Shown: positions 7,902 to 15,432 of the stretch, piece after piece | How the letters are laid out: the number at the start of each line of letters is the position of its first letter | How positions within the stretch are numbered: the stretch's first letter is position 1 | From: Thaumasiovibrio sp043421945 | GTDB lineage: Bacteria; Pseudomonadota; Gammaproteobacteria; Enterobacterales; Vibrionaceae | Direction: 5' to 3' | DNA: 18,938 nucleotides | Assembly (NCBI GenBank): GCA_043421945.1 | Contig: JBHOGO010000085.1 | Span: 1 to 18,938 of the forward strand | The notes under the pieces: generated by a model | What the model was told of the DNA's origin: nothing | What the model saw: the letters and a program-made list of their open reading frames with translations, nothing else | Databases searched by the model: none | Position numbers and translations under genes: made by a program

Positions 7902-8543
7902 ATGAAAAGTTTAGAAGACCGCATGCAAACGTCGGCAAAGGAATTTAGTCGCTTCTATCACCCACAACATAAAAGGCATGTTGTTAAAGTAATGCCTGGT
8001 GGTGTCTACACCACCAGTAATAGTGAGCTTATTTGTACAGGGTTGGGCTCTTGTATTGCGGCGTGTATGTGGGATCCAGAACAGCAAATTGGCGGGATGA
8101 ATCACTTTATGCTGCCGTTTGATGATAAGCATGACCTAGAGCACTGGCACCCCACGGAGATAGTTTCCACGGCATCGAGATACGGTAATTATGCGATGGA
8201 AATGTTGATTAATCAGCTCTTAGCAGGTGGTGCGGTTAAAAGTCGTATTCAGCTTAAATTATTTGGTGGTGCACAAATGATGGGGAAAACTGCACTAATT
8301 GGAGATAAAAACATCGAGTTTGCGCGTAACTTTGTTGACACTGAGGTATTTCCTCTAGTTGCTCAAGATTTGGGTGGTCTTGATCCACGGAAGGTCATGT
8401 TTGATCCGCTATCAGGAAAAGCATGGGTGAAGCGAATTCGCTTTGCTGATGTTGAAGCGGTGAAACAGAGAGAGGCAGCATATCAGCGTGATCTTGATAG
8501 AGAGAGTCACGGTCCGCACCCAGATGATGTGGAGCTTTTCTAA
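7902..8543 (+). CDS. cheD: chemoreceptor glutamine deamidase CheD
   Basis: A 213-aa deamidase that converts receptor Gln to Glu before methylation. The catalytic pair is Cys51 (TGLGSCIAACMWD) and His68 (GGMNHFML), 17 residues apart as in Thermotoga CheD. By my alignment the residue at the Thermotoga Thr21 position is Cys45, with Thr46 beside it. It continues with LKLFGGAQMM (118-127) and DPLSGKAWVK (168-177). The C-terminal tail after about 190 is longer than minimal CheDs and ends PDDVELF. The ATG at 7902 has TGAGGA just upstream, overlapping the cheR stop; a GTG at 7893 also fits. Translationally coupled to cheB by TAATG. Confidence 0.93.
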   Translation: MKSLEDRMQTSAKEFSRFYHPQHKRHVVKVMPGGVYTTSNSELICTGLGSCIAACMWDPEQQIGGMNHFMLPFDDKHDLEHWHPTEIVSTASRYGNYAMEMLINQLLAGGAVKSRIQLKLFGGAQMMGKTALIGDKNIEFARNFVDTEVFPLVAQDLGGLDPRKVMFDPLSGKAWVKRIRFADVEAVKQREAAYQRDLDRESHGPHPDDVELF

Positions 8544-9604
8544 TGGAAAAAAAAATAAGCGTCATGGTGGTTGATGATTCACCGGTGTTTCGTGCTTTGT
8601 TAACCCAGATTATTAATGCCGACCCGTTACTGGAAGTTGTAGCAGCAGCTGAAGACCCGTACGAAGCACGAGATCTTATTAAGCAACACAACCCAGATGT
8701 GATCACGCTTGATATCGAAATGCCCAAAATGAATGGCGTTCAGTTCCTCAAAAACCTGATGAGATTACGGCCTATGCCGGTTGTCATGATCTCAACGTTG
8801 ACCCAGCATGGTGCTGATATCACGATGCAAGCCTTAGAGCTTGGTGCTGTCGACTATTTTCCTAAGCCAGCTTTAGATGCAACGGCTGACATGGTTGATA
8901 TAGCTTATCGCGACATGATCAATGAAAAAGTACGGATGGCGGCTGGGGCGAATGTTGTGCATCAGTCTTCAGAAGTCGCGATCAAAAACACTGAAATGCT
9001 ACGGAGCAAATCGGGTAAGGCTGCGATTGACCTTATAGCGATTGGTGCATCAACGGGGGGGACTGAAGCTATTCGTCAGGTGCTCGCATCACTTCCTGAG
9101 AAAGTGCCACCGATTGTTATTACTCAGCATATCAGTGCGTTGTTTAGTGGTTCATTTGCGAAGCGACTTAACATGATCTCTGTATTAGAGGTTTCTGAAC
9201 TTAATGTAGAGCGGGTTCCGCTGATTAGTGGGCATGCCTATGTTGCTCCCGGCGATAAACATTTGGTTGTCGAGCGTGGTAAAAGTGGCGGCCTGTATGC
9301 TCGATTAAATGACGGCCCCCCCGTTAACCGTCACAAGCCCTCTGTTGATGTCATGTTTGAATCTGTCGCGGAATCCGTTGGTCAACGAGCTTTGGGGGTC
9401 ATCTTAACGGGGATGGGGAATGATGGTGCTAATGGGCTGTTAACGATGAAACACCGTGGAGCATTCACAGCAGCGCAGGATCAAGCGACGAGTGTTGTAT
9501 GGGGAATGCCGCGAGTCGCCACTGAAATTGGGGCGGCAGAAGAGATTGTCTCTTTAGATAAGGTAGCAAAGTACATTGTTGCCAAAGCGTATAAATCTGA
9601 TTGA
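8543..9604 (+). CDS. cheB: chemoreceptor methylesterase CheB
   Basis: A 353-aa two-domain protein removing receptor methyl groups. The receiver (1-about 125) has Asp11-Asp12, phospho-acceptor Asp57 (ITLDIEMPKMNG) and Lys108. After a linker of about 35 residues comes the methylesterase domain with Ser170 (GASTGG), His196 (ITQHIS) and Asp294 (GMGNDGANG), a complete triad. Its ATG shares one base with the cheD stop. The receiver makes it a second target of the CheA here and closes the adaptation loop with CheR and CheD. Confidence 0.96.
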   Translation: MEKKISVMVVDDSPVFRALLTQIINADPLLEVVAAAEDPYEARDLIKQHNPDVITLDIEMPKMNGVQFLKNLMRLRPMPVVMISTLTQHGADITMQALELGAVDYFPKPALDATADMVDIAYRDMINEKVRMAAGANVVHQSSEVAIKNTEMLRSKSGKAAIDLIAIGASTGGTEAIRQVLASLPEKVPPIVITQHISALFSGSFAKRLNMISVLEVSELNVERVPLISGHAYVAPGDKHLVVERGKSGGLYARLNDGPPVNRHKPSVDVMFESVAESVGQRALGVILTGMGNDGANGLLTMKHRGAFTAAQDQATSVVWGMPRVATEIGAAEEIVSLDKVAKYIVAKAYKSD

Positions 9605-9605
9605 A

Positions 9606-9618
9606 TGGAGTATCTCCA
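9606..9618 (+). promoter_or_regulatory. hairpin covering the Shine-Dalgarno
   Basis: TGGAG-TAT-CTCCA is a perfect 5-bp inverted repeat ending immediately before the GTG start. It includes the GGAG ribosome-binding site, which would be masked unless ribosomes finishing cheB (stop at 9602-9604) disrupt it. Coupling is inferred. Confidence 0.35.
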
Positions 9619-10764
9619 GTGGTGAAGTCAATCTCACTTCCAGTGCTTGCTAGTGCTGCAGGATTACAGTTAATTACTGTTGTTGGTTTGCTGGTCGCAC
9701 AAGGGACGAGTGCTGGAGTGACGGTACTGATTACCGTCATTGCATTTGCACCGTGGCTACTCATCATCTCCACTCGGCAAGCGACGGGGCCAAAGGTTAT
9801 TTACCAAGAAAAAGAGGCGAGTATTGAAGAGATTAGCCGCCTGCTTGCTGAAGAGCTCCCAATCATTAAAGAGTCACTCGATAACCAAAAAAAGATCATG
9901 CATGAATCGGTTGAGACGTTAAATGGTAGTTTCTTTGGGATGGAAGATATTTGTAAGAAGCAAAATAGCGTTGTAGAGCAACTTGTTGCCAATTTACTGG
10001 CCAACCAAGACAGTGATTATAGTCTTACACAGGTATTGCCAAAGACTGAAGATATTATCAATCAATACGTTGAAATTTTAGTCAATATGAGTGATCGAAG
10101 TATATCAGCGGTTCATAGTATCCATGATATGTCAGATAAGATTGATGGTGTATTTAATTTGCTTGCGTTAGTGAGAGGGTTGTCTGAGCAGACTAATCTT
10201 CTGGCGCTTAATGCAGCCATTGAAGCGGCGCGAGCTGGAGAGTCAGGGCGAGGGTTTGCTGTCGTTGCACAAGAAGTCAGAAACTTGTCACTGAAAGCGG
10301 AAGATTTAAATAGCCAAATTCATAAAGAGATAAACATTGCTAAAGAGACGATGGAAGAGGCAAGAAAAACCGTCGGTGAAATCGCCTCTATCGACATGAC
10401 GATAGCCATAGAATCGAAAGATCAAGTCGACGATATGTTACATGGTGTACAGCAAGTGAATGTTGAAATTCAGAATGAAATTGAAAAAGTTAACTCCCTA
10501 GGGCAACAATTAGAACGGGAAGTTGGCGATAGTATTCGTGCTTTGCAGTTTGCAGATATTGTCGTTCAGCAAGGTGAGCATGCGGTAAATAGTGTTTCAG
10601 CATTAGAGTCACTAACAGACTTATTTGATCACTACTATCATCATGATATTCCATTGGAAGATTTGATCGCAAGAATTAGAGAGTTAGTTGAAAACGCGAG
10701 AAATAGGGGAGAGGCGGCTGCGCAGCAGTCCAGCTTAGACGAAGGCGAAGTAGAACTTTTTTAG
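9619..10764 (+). CDS. membrane-anchored receptor-like protein with CheZ-like motif
   Basis: About 381 aa. Two hydrophobic helices at the N terminus (roughly 7-27 and 30-52) form a hairpin with almost no periplasmic part, so there is no external sensor. A coiled coil follows, without HAMP, then a chemoreceptor hairpin tip at about 184-225 (LSEQTNLLALNAAIEAARAGESGRGFAVVAQEVRNLS). Downstream, ALQFADIVVQQ (308-318) resembles the QDxxxQ helix of CheZ (Asp to Gln at +4). The C terminus is EGEVELF. The likely start is GTG at 9619 with GGAG eight bases upstream; TTG at 9601, overlapping cheB, would add six residues. It corresponds by position to V. cholerae VCA1088 as I recall it. Role unknown: receptor, array stabiliser, or phosphatase. 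Confidence 0.88.
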   Translation: MVKSISLPVLASAAGLQLITVVGLLVAQGTSAGVTVLITVIAFAPWLLIISTRQATGPKVIYQEKEASIEEISRLLAEELPIIKESLDNQKKIMHESVETLNGSFFGMEDICKKQNSVVEQLVANLLANQDSDYSLTQVLPKTEDIINQYVEILVNMSDRSISAVHSIHDMSDKIDGVFNLLALVRGLSEQTNLLALNAAIEAARAGESGRGFAVVAQEVRNLSLKAEDLNSQIHKEINIAKETMEEARKTVGEIASIDMTIAIESKDQVDDMLHGVQQVNVEIQNEIEKVNSLGQQLEREVGDSIRALQFADIVVQQGEHAVNSVSALESLTDLFDHYYHHDIPLEDLIARIRELVENARNRGEAAAQQSSLDEGEVELF

Positions 10765-10773
10765 GGAGTGAAT

Positions 10774-11073
10774 ATGTCTATTACATCTGAAGTTGATAAT
10801 TCGGGGAAGAAAGTAACCATCAATGTTGAAGGGCCTTTTGGGTTTAACCTTGTTCAAGAGTTTCGTGAAAGCTACCAAGATAAGCAGGCTTTTCGTTTTA
10901 CGATTGATTTTCGTAAAGCGGACTATATCGATAGTGCAGGGCTCGGCATGCTATTAAATATGCATAAATACCTTAATCAAAGTGATGGTGATATAGAGAT
11001 AACTAACTGTATGCCGCAGATAAAAAAAATCTTATTGATCTCGCGCTTTGATAAAAAGTTTTCAATTAGCTAG
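10774..11073 (+). CDS. STAS-domain anti-sigma factor antagonist, HsbA/RsbV-like
   Basis: A 99-aa single STAS domain protein with YIDSAGLGMLL (51-61). Ser54 next to Asp53 is the candidate phosphorylation site; the second Ser of the Bacillus DSSG motif is Ala. In partner switches the unphosphorylated form binds and neutralises an anti-sigma factor or another target, and a PP2C phosphatase such as the one encoded next restores it. AGGGAG (10763-10768) gives a 5-base spacing to the ATG at 10774; the GTG at 10768 lies inside that Shine-Dalgarno. The gene follows the receptor-like gene by nine bases. Confidence 0.9.
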   Translation: MSITSEVDNSGKKVTINVEGPFGFNLVQEFRESYQDKQAFRFTIDFRKADYIDSAGLGMLLNMHKYLNQSDGDIEITNCMPQIKKILLISRFDKKFSIS

Positions 11074-11141
11074 TGCTTTTATGCGACATGAATAGGTCGG
11101 TTAATCATAGGTATGGATAACAGAAGAGGTTGGTAGGTAAC

Positions 11142-12815
11142 ATGCATGTTCTTATCGTCGATGATCAAAAGATTAATCAGGAGATTTTTTCTGACATGCT
11201 GCGCAGTTTGGCAGATAGCATTCATGTTTGTGATGATGGTCAGCAAGCCATCGATTATTTGGCAGAGAGTCAAACGCTGCCCGATATCATCTTGATGGAT
11301 GTCATGATGCCAGTGAAGGATGGCTTTGAAGCGGCGAAGGAAATTCGCTCATCTTTCAGCCAGCGCCATATGCCGATTCTGTTCTTAACCGTATTGGATG
11401 ACAGAGATTCTTTTGGTCGCTGCTTGTTGTATGGCGATGACTTTATTCTTAAACCGGTAGGGCGAAGTACCTTAATTGCTAAAGTTCAGGCGCATTATCG
11501 TACCGCTAAGATTCATAATGAGGTTGCTCGGCAGCGTGATGAGCTGAGCGTCTTTCGTGAACAAGTTAAATATGATTATGCGATTGCCGAAAGTATCTTT
11601 GCGAATTTGATGGAGGAGACGAACCAAGCGATCCCTGGAGTGGCATTTATTACCACCCCTTCAACAGTATTTAATGGTGACCTTATTGTTGTCGCAAATC
11701 GGCCTCAAGGCGGGGCGTATGTGATGATAGCGGATGCGACAGGGCATGGTTTACCTGCTGCAATCTCAACCATCCCTGCCTCTCGTGCCTTTTTTACCAT
11801 GGCTGCTAAAGGGTTGGCGTTAGGTGAGATCGCGATAGAGGTTAACCGTTCTCTTGAAGGCTTTCTCCCTGTTGGCATGATGATGGCGGCGAGCTTATTG
11901 GAAATATCTGCTAACGGTTTGGATGTAAGCTGGTGGGGAGGTGGGCTGCCTGACGGGTACTTACTCGATACAGATGGAACAATAATCTCTTCACTGACCT
12001 CTACCCATATGCCATTGGGGGTCCTGTCATCAAAAGAGTTTGAAGCAAACCTAGTTTCCATGCGATTGGAACCGGGACAGCAGCTTGTCTTTTATACCGA
12101 TGGCCTGACTGAAGCGGCGAATGCTGAGCGAGAGCAGTTTGGTGAAGAGCGTTTAAAGAAAGCGCTGAGTGGCGCTACATCAGCGGTTATCCCGCTATTG
12201 CTTGATGCTGTAAATCAGTTCACTCCGGCAACTAAGCAAGACGATGATCTCTCCATATTGAGCTTAACCTTTCCTGTCTGTAACAACGACATGGAAATCT
12301 ATGAAGTTGAGCCTAGCTTTGTTAGCAGCCTGGCGGTTAAATCACAACTTTATTTTGATAAAGAAGCACTGCAAGGCTTATCAGTGATGGCTGAAGTGCG
12401 TCACTATTTAACCGGCATTTTGGCTGGTGGAGGAGATTTAGACCTTATTAGTTCTGTTCTTTCCGAGTTATTTTCCAACGCGATTGAGCATGGTTTGTTA
12501 GCGCTTGATTCCAGTATAAAAGATGATGAAGATGGCTTCTTTTCCTATTATCAGCTTCGTGAAGAACGGCTGTCTGCACTGGATGATAGTGCATTTTTGT
12601 CGCTTGATGTGCGATACAACCCCGATGTAAGGCAATTTGTGTTTTCGCTCAAACAGAGTGGAAAAGGTTTTTCGAGCAGTGAACAAGTTGAGCTAGATAG
12701 AGGTGAAACACACGGTCGTGGCGTGTTATTAGTCTCTGAACTGTGTGAAAGCTTGCATTACAGCGAAGAAGGGACTCGTGTCACTGTCGTGTATCAACTT
12801 GGGGTAAACCAGTAG
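11142..12815 (+). CDS. receiver-PP2C phosphatase-HATPase partner-switch regulator
   Basis: A 557-aa three-module protein. The receiver (1-about 118) has Asp7-Asp8, phospho-acceptor Asp53 (LMDVMMPVKDG) and Lys104. A coiled coil (about 120-150) leads to a SpoIIE/PP2C phosphatase (about 155-378) with metal ligands in NGDL (Asp180), DATGHG (Asp198), YTDGLTEA (Asp320) and QDDDLSIL. A C-terminal GHKL ATPase like anti-sigma kinases (about 405-552) has SELFSNAIEHG (441-451) and GRGVLLV (525-531). It can in principle both phosphorylate and dephosphorylate the STAS protein upstream, as P. aeruginosa HsbR does to HsbA. The start at 11142 is preferred over TTG at 11130. The 68-base gap before it shows no clear promoter. 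Confidence 0.92.
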   Translation: MHVLIVDDQKINQEIFSDMLRSLADSIHVCDDGQQAIDYLAESQTLPDIILMDVMMPVKDGFEAAKEIRSSFSQRHMPILFLTVLDDRDSFGRCLLYGDDFILKPVGRSTLIAKVQAHYRTAKIHNEVARQRDELSVFREQVKYDYAIAESIFANLMEETNQAIPGVAFITTPSTVFNGDLIVVANRPQGGAYVMIADATGHGLPAAISTIPASRAFFTMAAKGLALGEIAIEVNRSLEGFLPVGMMMAASLLEISANGLDVSWWGGGLPDGYLLDTDGTIISSLTSTHMPLGVLSSKEFEANLVSMRLEPGQQLVFYTDGLTEAANAEREQFGEERLKKALSGATSAVIPLLLDAVNQFTPATKQDDDLSILSLTFPVCNNDMEIYEVEPSFVSSLAVKSQLYFDKEALQGLSVMAEVRHYLTGILAGGGDLDLISSVLSELFSNAIEHGLLALDSSIKDDEDGFFSYYQLREERLSALDDSAFLSLDVRYNPDVRQFVFSLKQSGKGFSSSEQVELDRGETHGRGVLLVSELCESLHYSEEGTRVTVVYQLGVNQ

Positions 12816-12837
12816 CGCTGTTACCCATTGCTTTACC
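12802..12837. terminator. weak hairpin between convergent genes
   Basis: GGGTAA (12802-12807) pairs with TTACCC (12821-12826), and GGTAAA (12803-12808) could instead pair with TTTACC (12832-12837). No T-run follows on either strand. Only 21 bases separate the convergent stops at 12815 and 12837, so some termination signal is expected here, but this one is weak. Confidence 0.2.
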
Positions 12838-13967
12838 TATATATTTCCTTTGTTGAAGTCTTTTTGGAAAGCGGTCACTTTTTCCAAATAGCGTTTTGAT
12901 TCAGAGAGTGGGTGACGGTTGGTCAGCGCCCAATAGACTTGGTTTGGCTGTAAATTATTCATGTTCACCATGGCCTGTTGACGGTCATTATGGAAGGTCT
13001 TTAAGACGTTCCCCGTTCCCCCGTTGTAGGCCGAAATCATTGCGTAGTGCAGTGTTAGCGGATCTTGGACATCTTTTAAGTAACGTGTTTTTAGCAGGTA
13101 AAAGTAGGCTGCACCCATATCGATATTGTAGGCAGGATCGAATAAGTCTTCAGGATCGGGCTGTCCGGGCTTATTTTTTACCAAGCGGTACACATCAACC
13201 CCCGCTGTTTTCGGTACGATCTGCATGAGCCCGTATGCGTTTGCCCAGCTAACCGCATAAGGGTTAAAGCTACTTTCCGTTTTAATAATGGCGTAGATCA
13301 GGTCTTCTGCAATGCCATACTTTTGCGAGGCCTGTCTGACGATATTCGCGTATTTATAGCCCCGTCTATCGGCATGGTTAGCGACCATGGGGATTTCGAC
13401 ATAGAGGCTATTTTGAAAGCGGACTTTGCCACGCTGTAATTGATTGTCGATGAGGTGATCGGCGAATCGATTGGCGCGCCACTCCCACGCAATCGCCTGT
13501 CCATCCTGATCCAATACCTGTTCAAAAAGAAATGGTTGGCCTTCGAGGTGAATGTCTGAAGATGAGTAAAGGTCGACACCTGCTGGATCTTCTGGAGTCA
13601 GTAATGTCGTGACAATCGCTTGACGTAAATGTTTCTCTTGCTGGGTTTTTGCGACGGTTGAGATGGTTACCACGCCGCGGGTAAAGTCTACGTGAGCTCG
13701 GCTTTGGTAATTGTCAGTGTATTTGACGTAGTCTCGCTTGCCCGCAATTAAGACATCATCTCCCCAGTGCCGTTGGACATTACCGGTAAAATGACTAATG
13801 AGGCTATCGAGCGCTGAAATGTCTTTCTCAAACTGCCCTGGGAGAGGGGCTAGGTTGTTTGCAAAGCGGTTAGTGGTGGTGTAATCAACCTCATAGATAG
13901 ACTCTATAAATTCACGACTACAGCCCGATAGTAGCAACAGGGCCAACACTGACAACACTTTAAACAT
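12837..13967 (-). CDS. mltC: membrane-bound lytic murein transglycosylase C
   Basis: A 376-aa outer-membrane lipoprotein cleaving the MurNAc-GlcNAc bond of peptidoglycan to form 1,6-anhydro ends. The signal peptide MFKVLSVLALLLLSGC has a lipobox LSGC with lipidated Cys16. An MltC N-terminal domain (about 35-190) precedes the SLT domain with catalytic Glu231 in KTESSFNPYAVSWANAYGLMQI and a later AYNGGTGNV motif. Length is close to E. coli MltC (about 360). GGAGGT lies six bases before the ATG. It is the third gene of mutY-yggX-mltC, 113 bases after yggX, and its start codon lies in a long inverted repeat. Confidence 0.97.
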   Translation of the reverse strand: MFKVLSVLALLLLSGCSREFIESIYEVDYTTTNRFANNLAPLPGQFEKDISALDSLISHFTGNVQRHWGDDVLIAGKRDYVKYTDNYQSRAHVDFTRGVVTISTVAKTQQEKHLRQAIVTTLLTPEDPAGVDLYSSSDIHLEGQPFLFEQVLDQDGQAIAWEWRANRFADHLIDNQLQRGKVRFQNSLYVEIPMVANHADRRGYKYANIVRQASQKYGIAEDLIYAIIKTESSFNPYAVSWANAYGLMQIVPKTAGVDVYRLVKNKPGQPDPEDLFDPAYNIDMGAAYFYLLKTRYLKDVQDPLTLHYAMISAYNGGTGNVLKTFHNDRQQAMVNMNNLQPNQVYWALTNRHPLSESKRYLEKVTAFQKDFNKGNI

Positions 13968-14002
13968 GACATTACCTCCGTTGGCGAAATAATGTCATGT
14001 TT
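13962..14002 (-). promoter_or_regulatory. 13-bp inverted repeat around the mltC start
   Basis: AAACATGACATTA (13962-13974) is perfectly complementary to TAATGTCATGTTT (13990-14002), with a 15-base loop. In the mltC mRNA the start codon sits in the descending arm, and the Shine-Dalgarno GGAGG sits at the loop end. It could be a translation-control hairpin or a palindromic operator. On the plus strand the repeat runs into six T (14000-14005), so it could also act as a weak AT-rich plus-strand terminator. Confidence 0.6.
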
Positions 14003-14080
14003 TTTATGTAATGGTAAGTACTAACGCCTTTTCCATCGATATTTCACGAACTTGTCACCGTTGTGACTAGCTGCCAACGC

Positions 14081-14353
14081 TTATTGGCTTGGTGGTGTAT
14101 AACCTTCGATATGGACATCTTTTCCTTCAAAGAGGAAATTAACCATCTCTTCTTCAAGAAATTTACGATGTTCTGGATCCATCATATTCAGTTTTTTTTC
14201 ATTGATAAGCATGACTTGTTTTGCTTGCCACTCAGCCCATGCTTGTTTTGAAATATTATCGAAGATGCGTTTACCAAGATCACCCGGGTAAAGTTGAAAG
14301 TCGAGGCCATCGGCTTCAATTTGTAGGCGTTGGCAAAAAACGGTACGGCTCAT
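14081..14353 (-). CDS. yggX: YggX family Fe(II) trafficking / oxidative protection protein
   Basis: A 90-aa cytosolic protein. MSRTVFCQRLQ with the conserved Cys7, EADGLDFQLYPGDLGKRI, and the C-terminal KLNMMDPEHRKFLEEEM block are the family signatures, and the length matches E. coli YggX (91). It is linked to protection of Fe-S clusters from oxidation. Its ATG overlaps the mutY stop by four bases (ATGA), the same pairing as in E. coli. This is sensible because MutY carries a 4Fe-4S cluster. Confidence 0.97.
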   Translation of the reverse strand: MSRTVFCQRLQIEADGLDFQLYPGDLGKRIFDNISKQAWAEWQAKQVMLINEKKLNMMDPEHRKFLEEEMVNFLFEGKDVHIEGYTPPSQ

Positions 14354-15432
14354 TGAGGCGCTCCTTGTTGAGGATCAGTCATTTGATAGTGATGAGTTAG
14401 CTCCGTCAAAATTCGTTTCACGGGGGTCGCTAGCCCAACTTCATCGGGATGTTGTAAGTTATACCAAAGACCTTGCTGCCCTTCCATGATGTTTTGAGGC
14501 ATAGCGGACAGTTCTACTAATACGGGACTCACATCGAGATGAAAGTGGCTAAAGGTATGGCGAAAACCATCCAATACCGACACGCTGGGTGTATCAAGTT
14601 GGAAGTGATCTTCAAGGTGGGTAAGTAAGGCGGCTTTGCTATCATGCTGAGGAAAGCAAAAGAGTCCTCCCCAAATACCACTAGCGGGACGCTTCTCTAG
14701 CCAGATTTCCCCCTTGTGCGCGAGTATTAAAAACCACCCCTCTTTTTCTGGAGTGACTTTCTTTGGCTTCTTGCCTGGGTAATCAAGAGGGTTGCCCGCT
14801 CCATGGGCGATACATGTTGCGCTCACAGGGCAAAGCTCGCACTTAGGTTTGCTTCGTGTGCAAATCATTGCGCCCATGTCCATCATCGCTTGGTTGTATC
14901 TCTGGACACCATCAGCAGGCGTATTGTCTTCTGCATGCCCCCATAAAACGTTCTCGACGGGCTTCTTACCTGGCCACCCTTCGACAGCATAATGGCGAGC
15001 TAGCACACGTTTGACGTTGCCATCGAGAATGGGGTGGTGCTGATTTAGGGAGAGCGATAGTACAGCACCCGCAGTGCTTCTTCCTATGCCGGGGAGCGCA
15101 TTGACCTCTTCAATCGTCGTTGGAAACTCGCCATTATATTCACTTGCGATAATCTGCGCCGCTTTGTGCAAGTTGCGCGCGCGAGCGTAGTAACCTAGCC
15201 CAGTCCAGAGGTGCAAGACTTCATCTTGGTCAGCATTGGCAAGATCGACCACGGTGGGAAACTTAGCCATAAAGCGTTCGAAGTAAGGAATAACCGTTGC
15301 CACTTGCGTTTGTTGCAGCATCACTTCTGACAACCATACTTTATAAGGTGTCTTCGCCTGCTGCCATGGCAGTGTCTTACGGCCATATTTGTCATACCAG
15401 TTGAGGATCGATTGGGAGAATGGGTTACTCAC
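14350..15432 (-). CDS. mutY: A/G-specific adenine DNA glycosylase MutY
   Basis: A 360-aa base-excision repair enzyme removing adenine mispaired with 8-oxoguanine. Catalytic Glu36 (SEVMLQQTQV) and Asp137 (ILDGNVKRVLARH) are present, with the helix-hairpin-helix at NALPGIGRSTAGA (111-123). A 4Fe-4S site is formed by Cys191-x6-Cys198-x2-Cys201-x5-Cys207. The C-terminal NUDIX-like domain (about 230-350), with EGWFLILAHKGEIWLEKRP and HTFSHFHLDV, recognises 8-oxoG. The start is GTG at 15432: an in-frame stop lies three codons upstream and the E. coli alignment requires residues from about FSQSILNWYDKYGR. The Shine-Dalgarno is weak. Confidence 0.97.
   Translation of the reverse strand: MSNPFSQSILNWYDKYGRKTLPWQQAKTPYKVWLSEVMLQQTQVATVIPYFERFMAKFPTVVDLANADQDEVLHLWTGLGYYARARNLHKAAQIIASEYNGEFPTTIEEVNALPGIGRSTAGAVLSLSLNQHHPILDGNVKRVLARHYAVEGWPGKKPVENVLWGHAEDNTPADGVQRYNQAMMDMGAMICTRSKPKCELCPVSATCIAHGAGNPLDYPGKKPKKVTPEKEGWFLILAHKGEIWLEKRPASGIWGGLFCFPQHDSKAALLTHLEDHFQLDTPSVSVLDGFRHTFSHFHLDVSPVLVELSAMPQNIMEGQQGLWYNLQHPDEVGLATPVKRILTELTHHYQMTDPQQGAPQ

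Noticed and set aside
12896..13228. A 110-codon plus-strand open frame inside mltC.
   Set aside because: It is antisense to a fully conserved mltC and its translation has no recognisable domain; a shadow frame.
14054..14067. GTCAC-CGTT-GTGAC palindrome between yggX and mltC.
   Set aside because: Five-bp arms can occur by chance and no T-run follows; the neighbouring 13-bp repeat is far stronger.
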